A stretch of 64,000 bases of DNA from Meghimatium bilineatum (lineage: Eukaryota > Mollusca > Gastropoda > Stylommatophora > Philomycidae). The position numbers and the translations under genes were made by a program. The notes beneath the pieces are model-generated. The model had not been told where the DNA came from and did no database searches. It was given only the letters and a program-made list of their open reading frames with translations. This document shows, in pieces, positions 10,038-19,893 of this stretch; position 1 is the stretch's first letter, and each line of letters opens with the position of its first letter. The DNA lies in assembly GCA_034231615.1 (NCBI GenBank), contig CM067304.1, positions 17,473,944-17,537,943 of the forward strand, written 5' to 3'.

Positions 10038-10046
10038 GGAAAAAAT

Positions 10047-10480
10047 ATATAAAAGGATTAAAGTTGCAATTTCACGTTGGATAACAAATAGGATGGACAT
10101 TTCTACCAAGAAAGGTTTTTATCAAGATAATAATGGACAAACAGAATGGAACCACAAAATCAAACGGAGACATCATGCAATCAACATATCGAAAACTGAA
10201 TTGGTTGATCTGGAAATATAAACAAAAAAATAATAGAAGATAGGCAATAATGATGTAAATATTTATGACGTTATATTGTGTTATTTAACTATTTTTGTTC
10301 GTTATGTCCCTGATCACTTTGTGTAAGTCTAATACTTTGTGTCGATAACGAATGAAAAGTATGAAACAGGCCGGATCAGCAAAGATAAGTGACAATGTTT
10401 GGAATCAGTGAGCAGGACTTTTCAGAGGAGCGCTAGGATAGTCACATACAAAGATTTTTTATTCCATCTCCCCCGGACTT
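10047..10480. other. No recognised feature
   Basis: Unassigned sequence between a SINE-A copy and a minisatellite. Confidence 0.4.
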
Positions 10481-10998
10481 TATAATTGTAGACTCATTTT
10501 ATGACTTACAATTGTAGACTAATTTTATGACTTACAAATATAGACTAATTTTATGACTTACAATTGTAGATTAATTTTATGACTTACAATTGTAGATTAA
10601 TTTTATGTCTTACAATTGTAGATTAATTTTATGTCTTACAATTGTGGATTAATTTTATGACTTACAAATATAGACTAATTTTATGACTTACAATTGTAGA
10701 TTAATTTTATGTCTTACAATTGTAGATTAATTTTATGACTTACAAATATAGACTAATTTTATGACTTACAATTGTAGATTAATTTTATGACTTACAAATA
10801 TAGACTAATTTTATGACTTACAATTGTAGATTAATTTTATGACTTACAAATATAGACTAATTTTATGACTTACAATTGTAGATTAATTTTATGTCTTACA
10901 ATTGTAGATTAATTTTATGACTTACAAATATAGACTAATTTTATGTCTTACAATTGTAGATTAATTTTATGACTTACAATTGTAGACTTATTCTATAA
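10481..10998. repeat. 26-bp minisatellite, about 20 copies
   Basis: Units contain ATTTTATGACTTACAATTGT. Two variants, ACAATTGTAGATT and ACAAATATAGACT, are interspersed and in places alternate, giving a partial 52-bp higher order. A poly-A run follows. Confidence 0.93.
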
Positions 10999-11218
10999 GA
11001 AATTATTATTTTAAAAAAAAAAAGCTTCGGATAAGACCACTCAGAGGTTACAAATTTGCATAGAGACATGTTGAGTGCTGCGATAACTTGACGCCCATGT
11101 GGTTAAAATACTCAGATTTCTGTCTGTAAATAAAACAGTAATACTGTTTTCCCCAATAATGCATGTCGTAAGAAATAAGTCAGGCGATTGGGGATGTGAC
11201 GATACTTGTTATCTATAT

Positions 11219-11379
11219 TCTTTTTCTTCAGCGTTCATTCTCAAACTCCCTTCTGGATCTCCCATGCAGCAGGACTATGGTCATACTAGATTTCCAGCAG
11301 GGTGTAGTTCTGAGAATGGAAATGCGTCGTGTCGCCGTTTAACTTGCGGCAATGGTCCGACACATCCGTCTTCGGCAGA
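11219..11379 (-). mobile_element. SINE-B, complete, perfect 11-bp TSD
   Basis: The minus strand runs from the CTGCCGAAGACGGATGTGTC head to the GAATGAACGCTGAAGAA tail. GTTATCTATAT is repeated at 11208-11218 and 11380-11390. SINE-B is about 165 bp and shares much of its length with the 3' half of SINE-A. Confidence 0.88.
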
Positions 11380-11486
11380 GTTATCTATATAAAACGGTCT
11401 ATACTTACATATACATGAAATTAAAACAAATCATGTCTGGGAAATCAAGTCCATAAATCGTGGAAAGAGGAGGGGGTCGTTGACTT

Positions 11487-11722
11487 TTAGAGTTTCCATG
11501 GCAACACGGCCATGTGGACAGGCAGCACAGAGTGCCAAACATATACTTCAAGAGTGTTCTGAGCATGAAACGCTGAGGCATACATATTGGCCAGAGGAAA
11601 CAACACTGGAATCAAAGCTCTATGGGACACTGTATGAACTACAAAAGACAGTGAGTTTTATTAAGGAGACAGAATTACAGATATAGACATGTTTCAAGTG
11701 AACGAAAGAAGAAGAAGAATAA
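11487..11722 (+). mobile_element. Jockey-like J1 LINE, 3' fragment
   Basis: The translation from CGQAAQSAKHILQECSEHET to the terminal SFIKETELQI and stop is almost identical to the C-terminus of the intact J1 copy. The 3' UTR and (GAA)n tail follow. The small CxC...H...C knuckle of that C-terminus is partly present. It is a strongly 5'-truncated, recent insertion. Confidence 0.9.
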
Positions 11723-11774
11723 GAGTTTCCATCTCCACTCCCGTTTTTGTGTGGCAAATATGACATGATACAAT

Positions 11775-11882
11775 GCCCGTATATAAGGGGGGGGGAGAGT
11801 TATGGTGTACATTCCCCCCTTCTCCACTTAACAAATCAAAACCTGATTTTAGCACTAGGAGCTTAACCAAAGGTTGGACCCT

Positions 11883-11885
<3 letters not shown>
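11775..11885. repeat. Dispersed repeat with G and C homopolymer runs
   Basis: A G-run (11788-11797), a C-run (about 11814-11820) and the block GGAGCTTAACCAAAGGTTGG resemble 17085-17190, where GGAACTTAACCAAAACGTTGG follows similar runs. Confidence 0.5.

Positions 11886-11919
<34 letters not shown>
11886..11919. repeat. (TC)n microsatellite
   Basis: About 17 perfect TC dinucleotides. Confidence 0.95.
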
Positions 11920-11920
<1 letters not shown>

Positions 11921-12207
11921 CCCCTCCCCGCTTAGCGATGTTGTAACAAATAAAAACATCAAATTTTCTATAAAACAGAGGAATTTACATACGAAAAAGT
12001 ACGAATGACCTTTTTATGTAAACCTACCCCCCCCCTTTTTCCATTTGAGGAAATGGATCCACTGCTCTGCATGACGACAATAGTAAATAGCAAGTACAAT
12101 TTGGGTGACCGCCCCCCCCCCTACCCCCACAACCTTAGCTGTTCTAAAAGAAATGGAGTAAGTGGGAGACTGTAGTAAAACTATGAACCGTATGGTAAGT
12201 AAATATT

Positions 12208-12489
12208 CGCCCGTGTGTTGCCGGGGCCCGAAAGGGGGAGCAAAGAATAGCAACACTGTTTACCTTCCACGCATGTCGTAAAAGGCGATGGGATGGGACG
12301 TTATGGGATGGAGTTGCCTGTCCCATCCCATATAGGGTCAGTGACCCAAAGCCATGCTGAAGTCGGATGTGTCAGACCGAAAGGCGCAGATATAGCAGCA
12401 ATGCTGTAAATCATGACACAACGCATTCCGTTCTCCGGACTACATCCTGATAATCTACAGGAGTTTGAGAATGAAAGAAGAAGAAGAAG
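12208..12489 (+). mobile_element. SINE-A, complete, perfect 11-bp TSD
   Basis: It starts CGCCCGTGTGTTGCCGGGGC and ends in (GAA)n. AAGTAAATATT is repeated at 12197-12207 and 12490-12500. The insertion site lies in the same older repeat that received the SINE-A copy at 9766-10037. Confidence 0.92.
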
Positions 12490-12552
12490 AAGTAAATATT
12501 GAAGAAACTAAGCCAAAAAACTGTCAAATACGGCATTTTTCCCTTAAAGGGG

Positions 12553-12704
12553 TTTCTTCTTCTGCGTTCATTCTCAAACTCCAACTGGATCTAGCTGAAT
12601 CATGGTCCTGCTAGATTTCCAGCCGGATGTAGTCCAGAAAATGGAAATGCGTTGTGTCGCCGTTTTATTTGCGCCAATGGTCCGACACATCCGTCTTCGG
12701 CGGG
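12553..12704 (-). mobile_element. SINE-B, complete, 8-bp TSD
   Basis: The minus strand has the CCCGCCGAAGACGGATGTGT head and the GAATGAACGCAGAAGAAG tail. TAAAGGGG flanks it at 12545-12552 and 12705-12712. Confidence 0.86.
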
Positions 12705-12784
12705 TAAAGGGGCTTGAAGGCAAGGATTTTGTAGCTGTGTGATAAAGCTGCATACTCTTGCTGTCGTCACGTCATGTACAGGGT

Positions 12785-12895
12785 GCGTTTTTAAATTTAT
12801 CTCCTGAACGGGAAAAACCCAGTGCTTACCGGGGAGCGAACTCTGTACCTCACTAGTGTGAGACCAATGTCCTTACGTCTCGGCCAAGCGCCACT
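12785..12895 (-). repeat. tRNA-derived SINE head
   Basis: The minus strand has GGCGCTTGGCCGAGACGTAAGG (A-box-like) and, about 40 bp on, GAGTTCGCTCCC (B-box-like), then GGGTTTTTCCCGTTCAGG. The spacing fits a Pol III tRNA-like promoter, but the cloverleaf is poor, so it is a SINE relic and not a tRNA gene. A related head is at 34311-34380. Confidence 0.55.
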
Positions 12896-12939
12896 AGAAA
12901 ATCAATGTAAGACAGTTAAATAGCAGTTTCAAATTGAAT

Positions 12940-12980
12940 AATACACAGAACAGACGTTTCGAACAAAAGCTCTTATGATG
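12940..12980 (-). repeat. Degenerate hammerhead-like motif
   Basis: The minus strand reads CATCATAAGAGC, a short spacer and CGAAACGTCTG. It shares the GAAACGTC box with 18493-18531, while the CTGATGA box is damaged. Confidence 0.4.
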
Positions 12981-13077
12981 ATAGAAGGAATGATTTGTCA
13001 ATGTACAATTCCCAAAAAAACACATTCGGTAGTTTTAATGCGATGTATTGATTGTTAATATGAGAACGGTAGAATTC

Positions 13078-15176
13078 TATATATGAAGATACAATGGTAG
13101 GATGCTGTAAATGAAGACAAGATAGGTAGGATGCTGTAAATGAAGACAAAATAGGTAGGATGCTGTAAATGAAGACAAGATAGGTAGGATGCTGTAAATG
13201 AAGACAAAATAGGTAGGATGCTGTAAATGAAGACAAGATAGGTAGGATGCTGTAAATGAAGACAAGATAGGTAGGATGCTGTAAATGAAGACAAGATAGG
13301 TAGGATGCTGTAAATGAAGACAAGATAGGTAGGATGCTGTAAATGAAGACAAAATAGGTAGGATGCTGTAAATGAAGACAAGATAGGTAGGATGCTGTAA
13401 ATGAAGACAAGATAGGTAGGATGCTGTAAATGAAGACAAAATAGGTAGGATGCTGTAAATGAAGACAAAATAGGTAGGATGCTGTAAATGAAGACAAGAT
13501 AGGTAGGATGCTGTAAATGAAGACAAGATAGGTAGGATGCTGTAAATGAAGACAAGATAGGTAGGATGCTGTAAATGAAGACAAAATAGGTAGGATGCTG
13601 TAAATGAAGACAAGATAGGTAGGATGCTGTAAATGAAGACAAGATAGGTAGGATGCTGTAAATGAAGACAAGATAGGTAGGATGATGTAAACGAAGACAA
13701 GATAGGTAGGATGCTGTAAATGAAGACAAGATAGGTAGTATGCTGTAAATGAAGACAAAATAGGTAGGATGCTGTAAATGAAGACAAGATAGGTAGGATG
13801 CTGTAAATGAAGACAAAATAGGTAGGATGCTGTAAATGAAGACAAGATAGGTAGGATGCTGTAAATGAAGACAAGATAGGTAGGATGCTGTAAATGAAGA
13901 CAAAATAGGTAGGATGCTGTAAATGAAGACAAAATAGGTAGGATGCTGTAAATGAAGACAAGATAGGTAGGATGCTGTAAATGAAGACAAGATAGGTAGG
14001 ATGCTGTAAATGAAGACAAGATAGGTAGGATGCTGTAAATGAAGACAAAATAGGTAGGATGCTGTAAATGAAGACAAGATAGGTAGGATGCTGTAAATGA
14101 AGACAAGATAGGTAGGATGATGTAAACGAAGACAAGATAGGTAGGATGCTGTAAATGAAGACAAGATAGGTAGTATGCTGTAAATGAAGACAAAATAGGT
14201 AGGATGCTGTAAATGAAGACAAGATAGGTAGGATGCTGTAAATGAAGACAAAATAGGTAGGATGCTGTAAATGAAGACAAGATAGGTAGGATGCTGTAAA
14301 TGAAGACAAGATAGGTAGGATGCTGTAAATGAAGACAAGATAGGTAGGATGCTGTAAATGAAGACAAGATAGGTAGGATGCTGTAAATGAAGACAAAATA
14401 GGTAGGATGCTGTAAATGAAGACAAGATAGGTAGGATGCTGTAAATGAAGACAAGATAGGTAGGATGCTGTAAATGAAGACAAGATAGGTAGGATGCTGT
14501 AAATGAAGACAAGATAGGTAGGATGCTGTAAATGAAGACAAGATAGGTAGGATGCTGTAAATGAAGACAAGATAGGTAGGATGCTGTAAATGAAGACAAG
14601 ATAGGTAGGATGCTGTAAATGAAGACAAGATAGGTAGGATGCTGTAAATGAAGACAAGATAGGTAGGATGCTGTAAATGACAAGATAGGTAGGATGCTGT
14701 AAATGAAGACAAGATAGGTAGGATGCTGTAAATGAAGACAAGATAGGTAGGATGCTGTAAATGAAGACAAGATAGGTAGGATGCTGTAAATGAAGACAAG
14801 ATAGGTAGGATGCTGTAAATGAAGACAAAATAGGTAGGATGCTGTAAATGAAGACAAGATAGGTAGGATGCTGTAAATGAAGACAAGATAGGTAGGATGC
14901 TGTAAATGAAGACAAGATAGGTAGGATGCTGTAAATGAAGACAAAATAGGTAGGATGCTGTAAATGAAGACAAGATAGGTAGGATGCTGTAAATGAAGAC
15001 AAGATAGGTAGGATGCTGTAAATGAAGACAAGATAGGTAGGATGCTGTAAATGAAGACAAAATAGGTAGGATGCTGTAAATGAAGACAAGATAGGTAGGA
15101 TGCTGTAAATGAAGACAAGATAGGTAGGATGCTGTAAATGAAGACAATATAGGTAGGATGCTGTAAATGAAGACAG
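13078..15176. repeat. 29-bp minisatellite, about 72 copies, with 435-bp duplication
   Basis: Units contain TAGGATGCTGTAAATGAAGA followed by CAAGATAGG or CAAAATAGG. The G/A site is the main variant. Rare marker units (GATGATGTAAACG, then TAGTATGC) recur at 13681 and 14116, exactly 435 bp or 15 units apart, showing block duplication. One unit at about 14680 lacks 3 bp. The minus-strand unit has no stop in any phase, so three overlapping frames of 670-781 codons arise from the repeat alone. Confidence 0.96.
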
Positions 15177-15266
15177 TCATGAGCTTGAGCTCCCATGCCA
15201 TGCTTCTTTTCATGTCAGAGTGTCTATAACAATCCAGCTGTGGGACATGGTCAATTGGATTATTGG

Positions 15267-15437
15267 GCCCGCCGAAGACGAATGTGTCGGGCCATTCGCG
15301 CAAATAAAACGGCGACACAACGCATTTATATTCTCTGGATTACATCCTGCTGGAAATCTAGTAGCATCACAATTCTGCTACAGGGGAGATCCAGCGGGAG
15401 TTTGAGAATGAACGCTGAAGAAAAAGAAGAACAAGAA
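15267..15437 (+). mobile_element. SINE-B, complete, 10-bp imperfect TSD
   Basis: It runs from CCCGCCGAAGACGAATGTGT to TTTGAGAATGAACGCTGAAG and a GAA-rich tail. GGATTATTGG (15257-15266) and GGATTAGTGG (15438-15447) are a probable TSD. Confidence 0.88.
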
Positions 15438-15447
15438 GGATTAGTGG

Positions 15448-16384
15448 ACTACCAACTATAAATTCCATGCCATCCATGGGGATTCTGAGGGGTCGGGGCG
15501 CTGATCCCAACGAAATGTAGATTTACTTGCACAACTCTTATCAATTTTTTTCTGTTATTTGCTAACTTCCAAACACAAAAGAGGTTGGTAACATATTTCC
15601 CAACATTTTCTGGCTGCAGTAATGTCCATGGCAATAATTACGTTCAGTAAATTACCATTGCTTTCTGATAGTTATGAATGCAATATTGTCTGCAGCTGAA
15701 ATTGAACATAATTCCTTGGCCGATGAAGTCTTGATATGTATCTCTAAAGCATATAGCAGGACTGTCCTGAGAATACTCTATTGTTTTGAATTGTGATTTG
15801 GGTCCTTTCCTCAAAAGTTCCCGGTTGACAAAGACTCGACTCCTGTAAGGGATGTTAGGTATCAATACAACGAGCTATTAAGGGGAGACAACGAGAGAAG
15901 AGCCTTCTTTACTTAACTCATACAGATAAATATGTTGTGGTACGTCTTATCTGCCCCCTTTGGAGTAGCACATTCAATGTTGCCATGCAGTTCCCTCAGT
16001 TGTTTGATCAAGAGAAAAGTGCAGAAATATATTCGACTGTATGTGTTCATCCTTATCAACGAATCTATAATCCCTCAGGGTTGTAGGTGTGCAACTTTGC
16101 ACAATTATCAGCACAATTTCTTGCCACGACTCTATTTTTAGTTCTGTGTTGGGGTGTGGAGAAACTTAACCCTGTCAAGTATTTGATATTATCGATCCAT
16201 ACTTTCCTATGTTCTCATTTTCTCCCAAACTGCATGGCAGTCGTGGAAAGCGAATGATGCATCACCACGTGCTCAAAACAAATACGTATGTGAGGTTTCA
16301 CCACTGCGAGAAGCTGCTCCGATATTTACAATGCTTTCAATGTGTCACTATCCGTAAACTTTGTATCACTTGCAAGCCTATTAT
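15448..16384. other. No recognised feature
   Basis: No exon, RNA gene or repeat family was recognised. Confidence 0.4.
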
Positions 16385-16610
16385 TCTTCTTCTTCTGCGT
16401 TCGTTCTCAAACTCCTGCAGATTAGTAAGATGTAGTCCGGAGAGCGGAATGCGTTGTGTCATGGTTTACAGCATTGCTGCTATATCTGCGCCTTTCGGCC
16501 TGACACATCCGACTTCAGCATGGCTTTGGATCTCTGATCTTATATGGGATGAGATAGCCAACTCCATCCCATAACCTCCTTAGTCGCCTTTTAAGACATG
16601 AGTGGAAGGT
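16385..16610 (-). mobile_element. SINE-A, 5'-truncated, in tandem with the next copy
   Basis: The minus-strand copy has the full 3' part but lacks about the first 55 bp of the family (it stops after TTAAGACATGAGTGGAAGGT). It directly abuts a second SINE-A in the same orientation. Confidence 0.88.
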
Positions 16611-16889
16611 CTTCTTCTTCTTCTGCGTTCATTCTCAAACTCCTGCAGATTAGCAGGATGCAGTCCGGAGAACGGAATGCGCTGTGTCATGGTTTACAGC
16701 ATTGCTGCGATATCTGCGCCTTTCGGCCTAACACATCCGACTTCAGCATGGCTTTGGGTCACTGACCCTATATGGGATGGGACAGCCAACTCCATCCCAT
16801 AACCTCCTTAGTCGCCTTTTACGACATGCGTGGAAGGTAAACAGTGTTGCTATTCTTTGCTCCCCTTTCGGGCCCCGGCAACACACGGG
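16611..16889 (-). mobile_element. SINE-A, full length
   Basis: The minus-strand copy runs from CGCCCGTGTGTTGCCGGGGC to the GAACGCAGAAGAAG end. Its tail abuts the truncated neighbour, so the pair forms a head-to-tail dimer. Either it inserted at the boundary of the older copy or both arose by unequal exchange. Confidence 0.9.
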
Positions 16890-17338
16890 CGTGCATGCCT
16901 ATGAAAAGCAAGGAAAACGTCGAATTAGTCTCTCGCAGTGACTTGAAAAGGTTTAGAACTCTGACCTTAAACTGACGAAAGATCAAGCTCTATTATATGG
17001 ACATCACTCTTCTATATAGTGTGTTGCATCTGTCTTCGTTGATAATATCGTCTATGTATTATAAATAAGTGCAGGTCAGTAGATAATAAGTGGGGGGGGG
17101 GGGGTAGAGGCGTTTAAATTCCCCCCCCCCCTTGTCTTAGCAAATATGAACGTGATTGTTAGTAACAGGAACTTAACCAAAACGTTGGTAAAACGTTATT
17201 CTTATCGTTTTTTCACAAAAATATCTTCTTCAAATGTCCAGTCAAATACTGAAATTTACACACCAACGCGGACGAATATGAACGTTTTCTTAGGTAAAAC
17301 GTTCTTCTTCTGGTAATCACATATATGGCCCAGTATAA
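16890..17338. other. No gene; contains G-run/C-run dispersed repeat
   Basis: Facing G (17091-17103) and C (17120-17131) homopolymers and the block GGAACTTAACCAAAACGTTGG (about 17169-17189) belong to the dispersed repeat seen at 11775-11885. Confidence 0.5.
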
Positions 17339-17544
17339 GCGTAGTATTCTCCTATGCCATTTTATTTCCCGGTAAAAACTAGCATGGTTTGAACATGTAT
17401 GCAGGCATAATTCCTTGTCAAAAACAATACTGCAAAGAACTGCGTAGTATTCTCCTATGCCATTTTATTTCCCGGTAAAAACTAGCATGGTTTGAACATG
17501 TATGCAGGCATAATTCCTTGTCAAAAACAATACTGCAGAGAACT
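17339..17544. repeat. 103-bp tandem duplication
   Basis: 17339-17441 and 17442-17544 are almost identical (one visible mismatch, CAAAG/CAGAG). The duplication spans the left part of the LINE group 4 fragment. Confidence 0.93.
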
Positions 17545-17745
17545 GTCGAAGGCGGAAGAAGCAAAGAAGGGGTAATAAAGGCATGGACAGACTACATCAA
17601 GGAATGGACAGGACAAGATATTTCCACACTCATCCGCATCGCTGAGGATATAATTCGCTGGAGGACTCTGTGTGCTGAAGCATACATACCCCTACGACCC
17701 TGAAGGATTACGGGTTTATTGATTGATTGATTGATTGATGTTCTG
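17370..17745 (+). mobile_element. LINE group 4, 3' fragment
   Basis: The translation reads WFEHVCRHNSLSKTILQRTV, then WTDYIKEWTGQDISTLIRIA and WRTLCAEAY before a stop. ACGACCCTGAAGGATTACGGG and a (TTGA)n tail follow. This is the C-terminal tail of a LINE polyprotein. Its first part is doubled by the 103-bp duplication. Confidence 0.85.
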
Positions 17746-18480
17746 AAGAACAGCAGTTAGTGTCCGTGTTTCACAGACATATCGAAACACAGAGTTCACT
17801 ATTATACATAATAATCTGACTTGTTTGTACAAGACATATTTTAATTTTGACGTTGTTAGTCTTGTTAAAGCTGTCATTTCTTAGCTAATTTAGCGAATAC
17901 TTGTAATTTATAGAGCAGACAACCAGCAGCAATAAAGCAGAGTTATTTGCCTTCATTTACTGCCGCGATTGTTTCTCATTTGACAGCGATTGGTTGTTTA
18001 GTTTCTCTTATTCTTATTGGCTAAGAGTTTAGTTTTACCGACACAATAAATCACGTCTATGTAGAGTTTAATATATATGCTTATCATTGGCGTATTTTCT
18101 CCCGCTTGTATGTAAATATTCACGACTGATTATTTTCCCCAAGAAACCTGCACCAGAAAACAATGAAAATATGTTCTGTGTAGGACAAAAACGAAACGAC
18201 GAGAGAGATAATATAGCGTTAATTGAGGAAGAAATGGCTCAGTGGAAGATTTCAGTAAAACTTATAGGATTTGAGTGGAATCATACACGATAACCGAGGA
18301 GCATCAGAGGGGTAAGTAAGTATTTTGTCAGCTCGTCATACTATGTCTCCTCTTATCTTACTGGGCCCTTCTAGCTTTGATCCTTCTCTCTCCTATATGT
18401 TTCATACCACGCCTTAATATTTCTCGCCAACCATCGTCACTCACACCATATGTGCTCTTGTATGTTTAGTATATTATTTA
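17746..18480. other. No recognised feature
   Basis: No exon or repeat family was recognised. Confidence 0.4.
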
Positions 18481-18484
18481 TCTG

Positions 18485-18610
18485 TTGTCTCCTGTCCTGA
18501 TAAAGTCTGGTTCAGTCGAAACGTCGCCCGTCTCTGTCTCGTTGTTAGTATATTTTGTTTATACTATTGGTAAGACTTATACTTATTTGCGTTCATTTTT
18601 ACATTTTACC
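18485..18610 (+). repeat. Penelope-like end with hammerhead-like core
   Basis: CCTGATAAAG, a short imperfect stem region and CGAAACGTCG resemble the hammerhead core of Penelope-like elements; CTGATAA replaces CTGATGA. Downstream sequence (CTGTCTCGTTGTTAG, then ACTTATACTTATTT) matches the minus-strand copy at 47160-47260. Confidence 0.55.
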
Positions 18611-18667
18611 CGTGTTGCCTCAGACCTCGCATTTCCAGTATCGGGTTGTTTCCCGCCACTGGAATTT

Positions 18668-18962
18668 TATCTCGTCATAGCTGTCCATATATATGTCTTG
18701 TTACCTCTAGTTACTTCTCCGAGAAAATTCCGTCAAAGTTATCTCGTCAATAGCTGTCCATGTATAGGTCTTGTTACCTCTAGTTACTTCTCCGAGAAAA
18801 TTCCGTCAAAGTTATCTCGTCAATAGCTGTCCATGTATATGTCTTGTTACCTCTAGTTACTTCTCCGAGAAAATTCCGTCAAAGTTATCTGGTCAATAGC
18901 TGTCCATGTATAGGTCTTGTTACCTCTAGTTATTTCTCTGAGAAAATTCCGTCAAAGCTAAT
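18668..18962. repeat. 73-bp tandem repeat, 4 copies
   Basis: Units contain AGCTGTCCATGTATAGGTCT and ACTTCTCCGAGAAAATTCCG. The four copies are nearly identical except for the first, diverged unit. Confidence 0.93.
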
Positions 18963-19084
18963 TCTGATCATTGTGCTGTGTAGCGTCCAGAAGGGCAGCA
19001 TTAAGCTATCTTCGACTTTGCTTGATTGAAGATAATCCCTCAGAGCTCACCAATAACACCCCTTTTCCCTATCTCCAGACCAAT

Positions 19085-19180
19085 TTCGTGTTTTTTTTTT
19101 TTCATTCTATAAAGGCTCAAAAGGTCTAGATGATTGATTTCAGTGTACTCCAGTTTTCCATTATGTTCGGGAATTCCATG
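19085..19180 (-). mobile_element. tRNA-headed SINE-C, 3' fragment
   Basis: The minus strand reads GAGTACACTGAAATCAATCA and TCTAGACCTTTTGAGCC, matching the last 60 bp of the complete SINE at 52843-53107. A poly-A run (19090-19102 on the plus strand as T) follows. Confidence 0.7.
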
Positions 19181-19195
19181 AAGCACAGTATGGCA

Positions 19196-19471
19196 CGCCA
19201 GTGTGTTGCCGGGGCCTGAAAGGGGAGCAAAGACTAGTAACAGTTTACCTTCCACGCATGTCGTAAAAGGCGACTAAGGAGGTTATGGGATAGAGTTGGC
19301 TGTCCCATCCCATATAGGGTAAATGACCCAAAGCCATGCTAAAGTAGGATGTGCCAGACCGAAAGGCGCAGATATCGCAGCAATGCTGGAACTATGACAC
19401 AACGCATTCAGTTCTCCGGACTACATCCTGCTAATCTGCAGGAGTTTGAGAACGAACGCAGAAGAAGAAGA
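19196..19471 (+). mobile_element. SINE-A, complete, perfect 11-bp TSD
   Basis: It runs from CGCCAGTGTGTTGCCGGGGC to the GAACGCAGAAGAAGAAG end. ACAGTATGGCA is repeated at 19185-19195 and 19472-19482. Confidence 0.92.
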
Positions 19472-19649
19472 ACAGTATGGCATTGCGTACTAGGAAGCAA
19501 GCCACAACAACTTTCTAAACACAGAAGTTCGGAACAGGTTTCAAGAGGCAAAGTAGGGCCTGTATTATATTTTATTAATTAATTGACAGAATGGCTTTTA
19601 AAAAAAAACACCATTTTTCCCGAGATGTCTACTGCTGTAATTACTTACA

Positions 19650-19893
19650 TAATCTCGCCCGCGTCTTGAAAGACCTGAAATGCGAGCAAGGAATAGTGAC
19701 ACTATTATATGTCATGCATGTCGTAAGAGGACACTAAGAAAGTTTTTGGGATGGATTTAGCTGTCTTATCCCGTAGAGGGTCGAAGTGATCCAACTGAAG
19801 GTGGATGTATCAAGACGAAAGGCGAAAATGTCGCATTCAAGAAATAAACCATAATTGAACAAATTCCGTTCTCTGGACTACATCCTGCTAATG
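19650..19893 (+). mobile_element. SINE-A, old diverged copy
   Basis: Collinear blocks CATGCATGTCGTAAGAGG, GACGAAAGGCGAAAATGTCG and TCTGGACTACATCCTGCTAA match SINE-A with many substitutions. The 3' tail is missing. Confidence 0.78.

Noticed and set aside
13078-15176. Possible CRISPR array (regular short repeats)
   Set aside because: Units are contiguous with no unique spacers and the sequence is animal nuclear DNA. The same applies to the other arrays.
12973-15318. Three overlapping minus-strand frames of 670-781 codons
   Set aside because: They are the same stop-free 29-bp unit read in three phases. No start context, signal or non-repeat domain.
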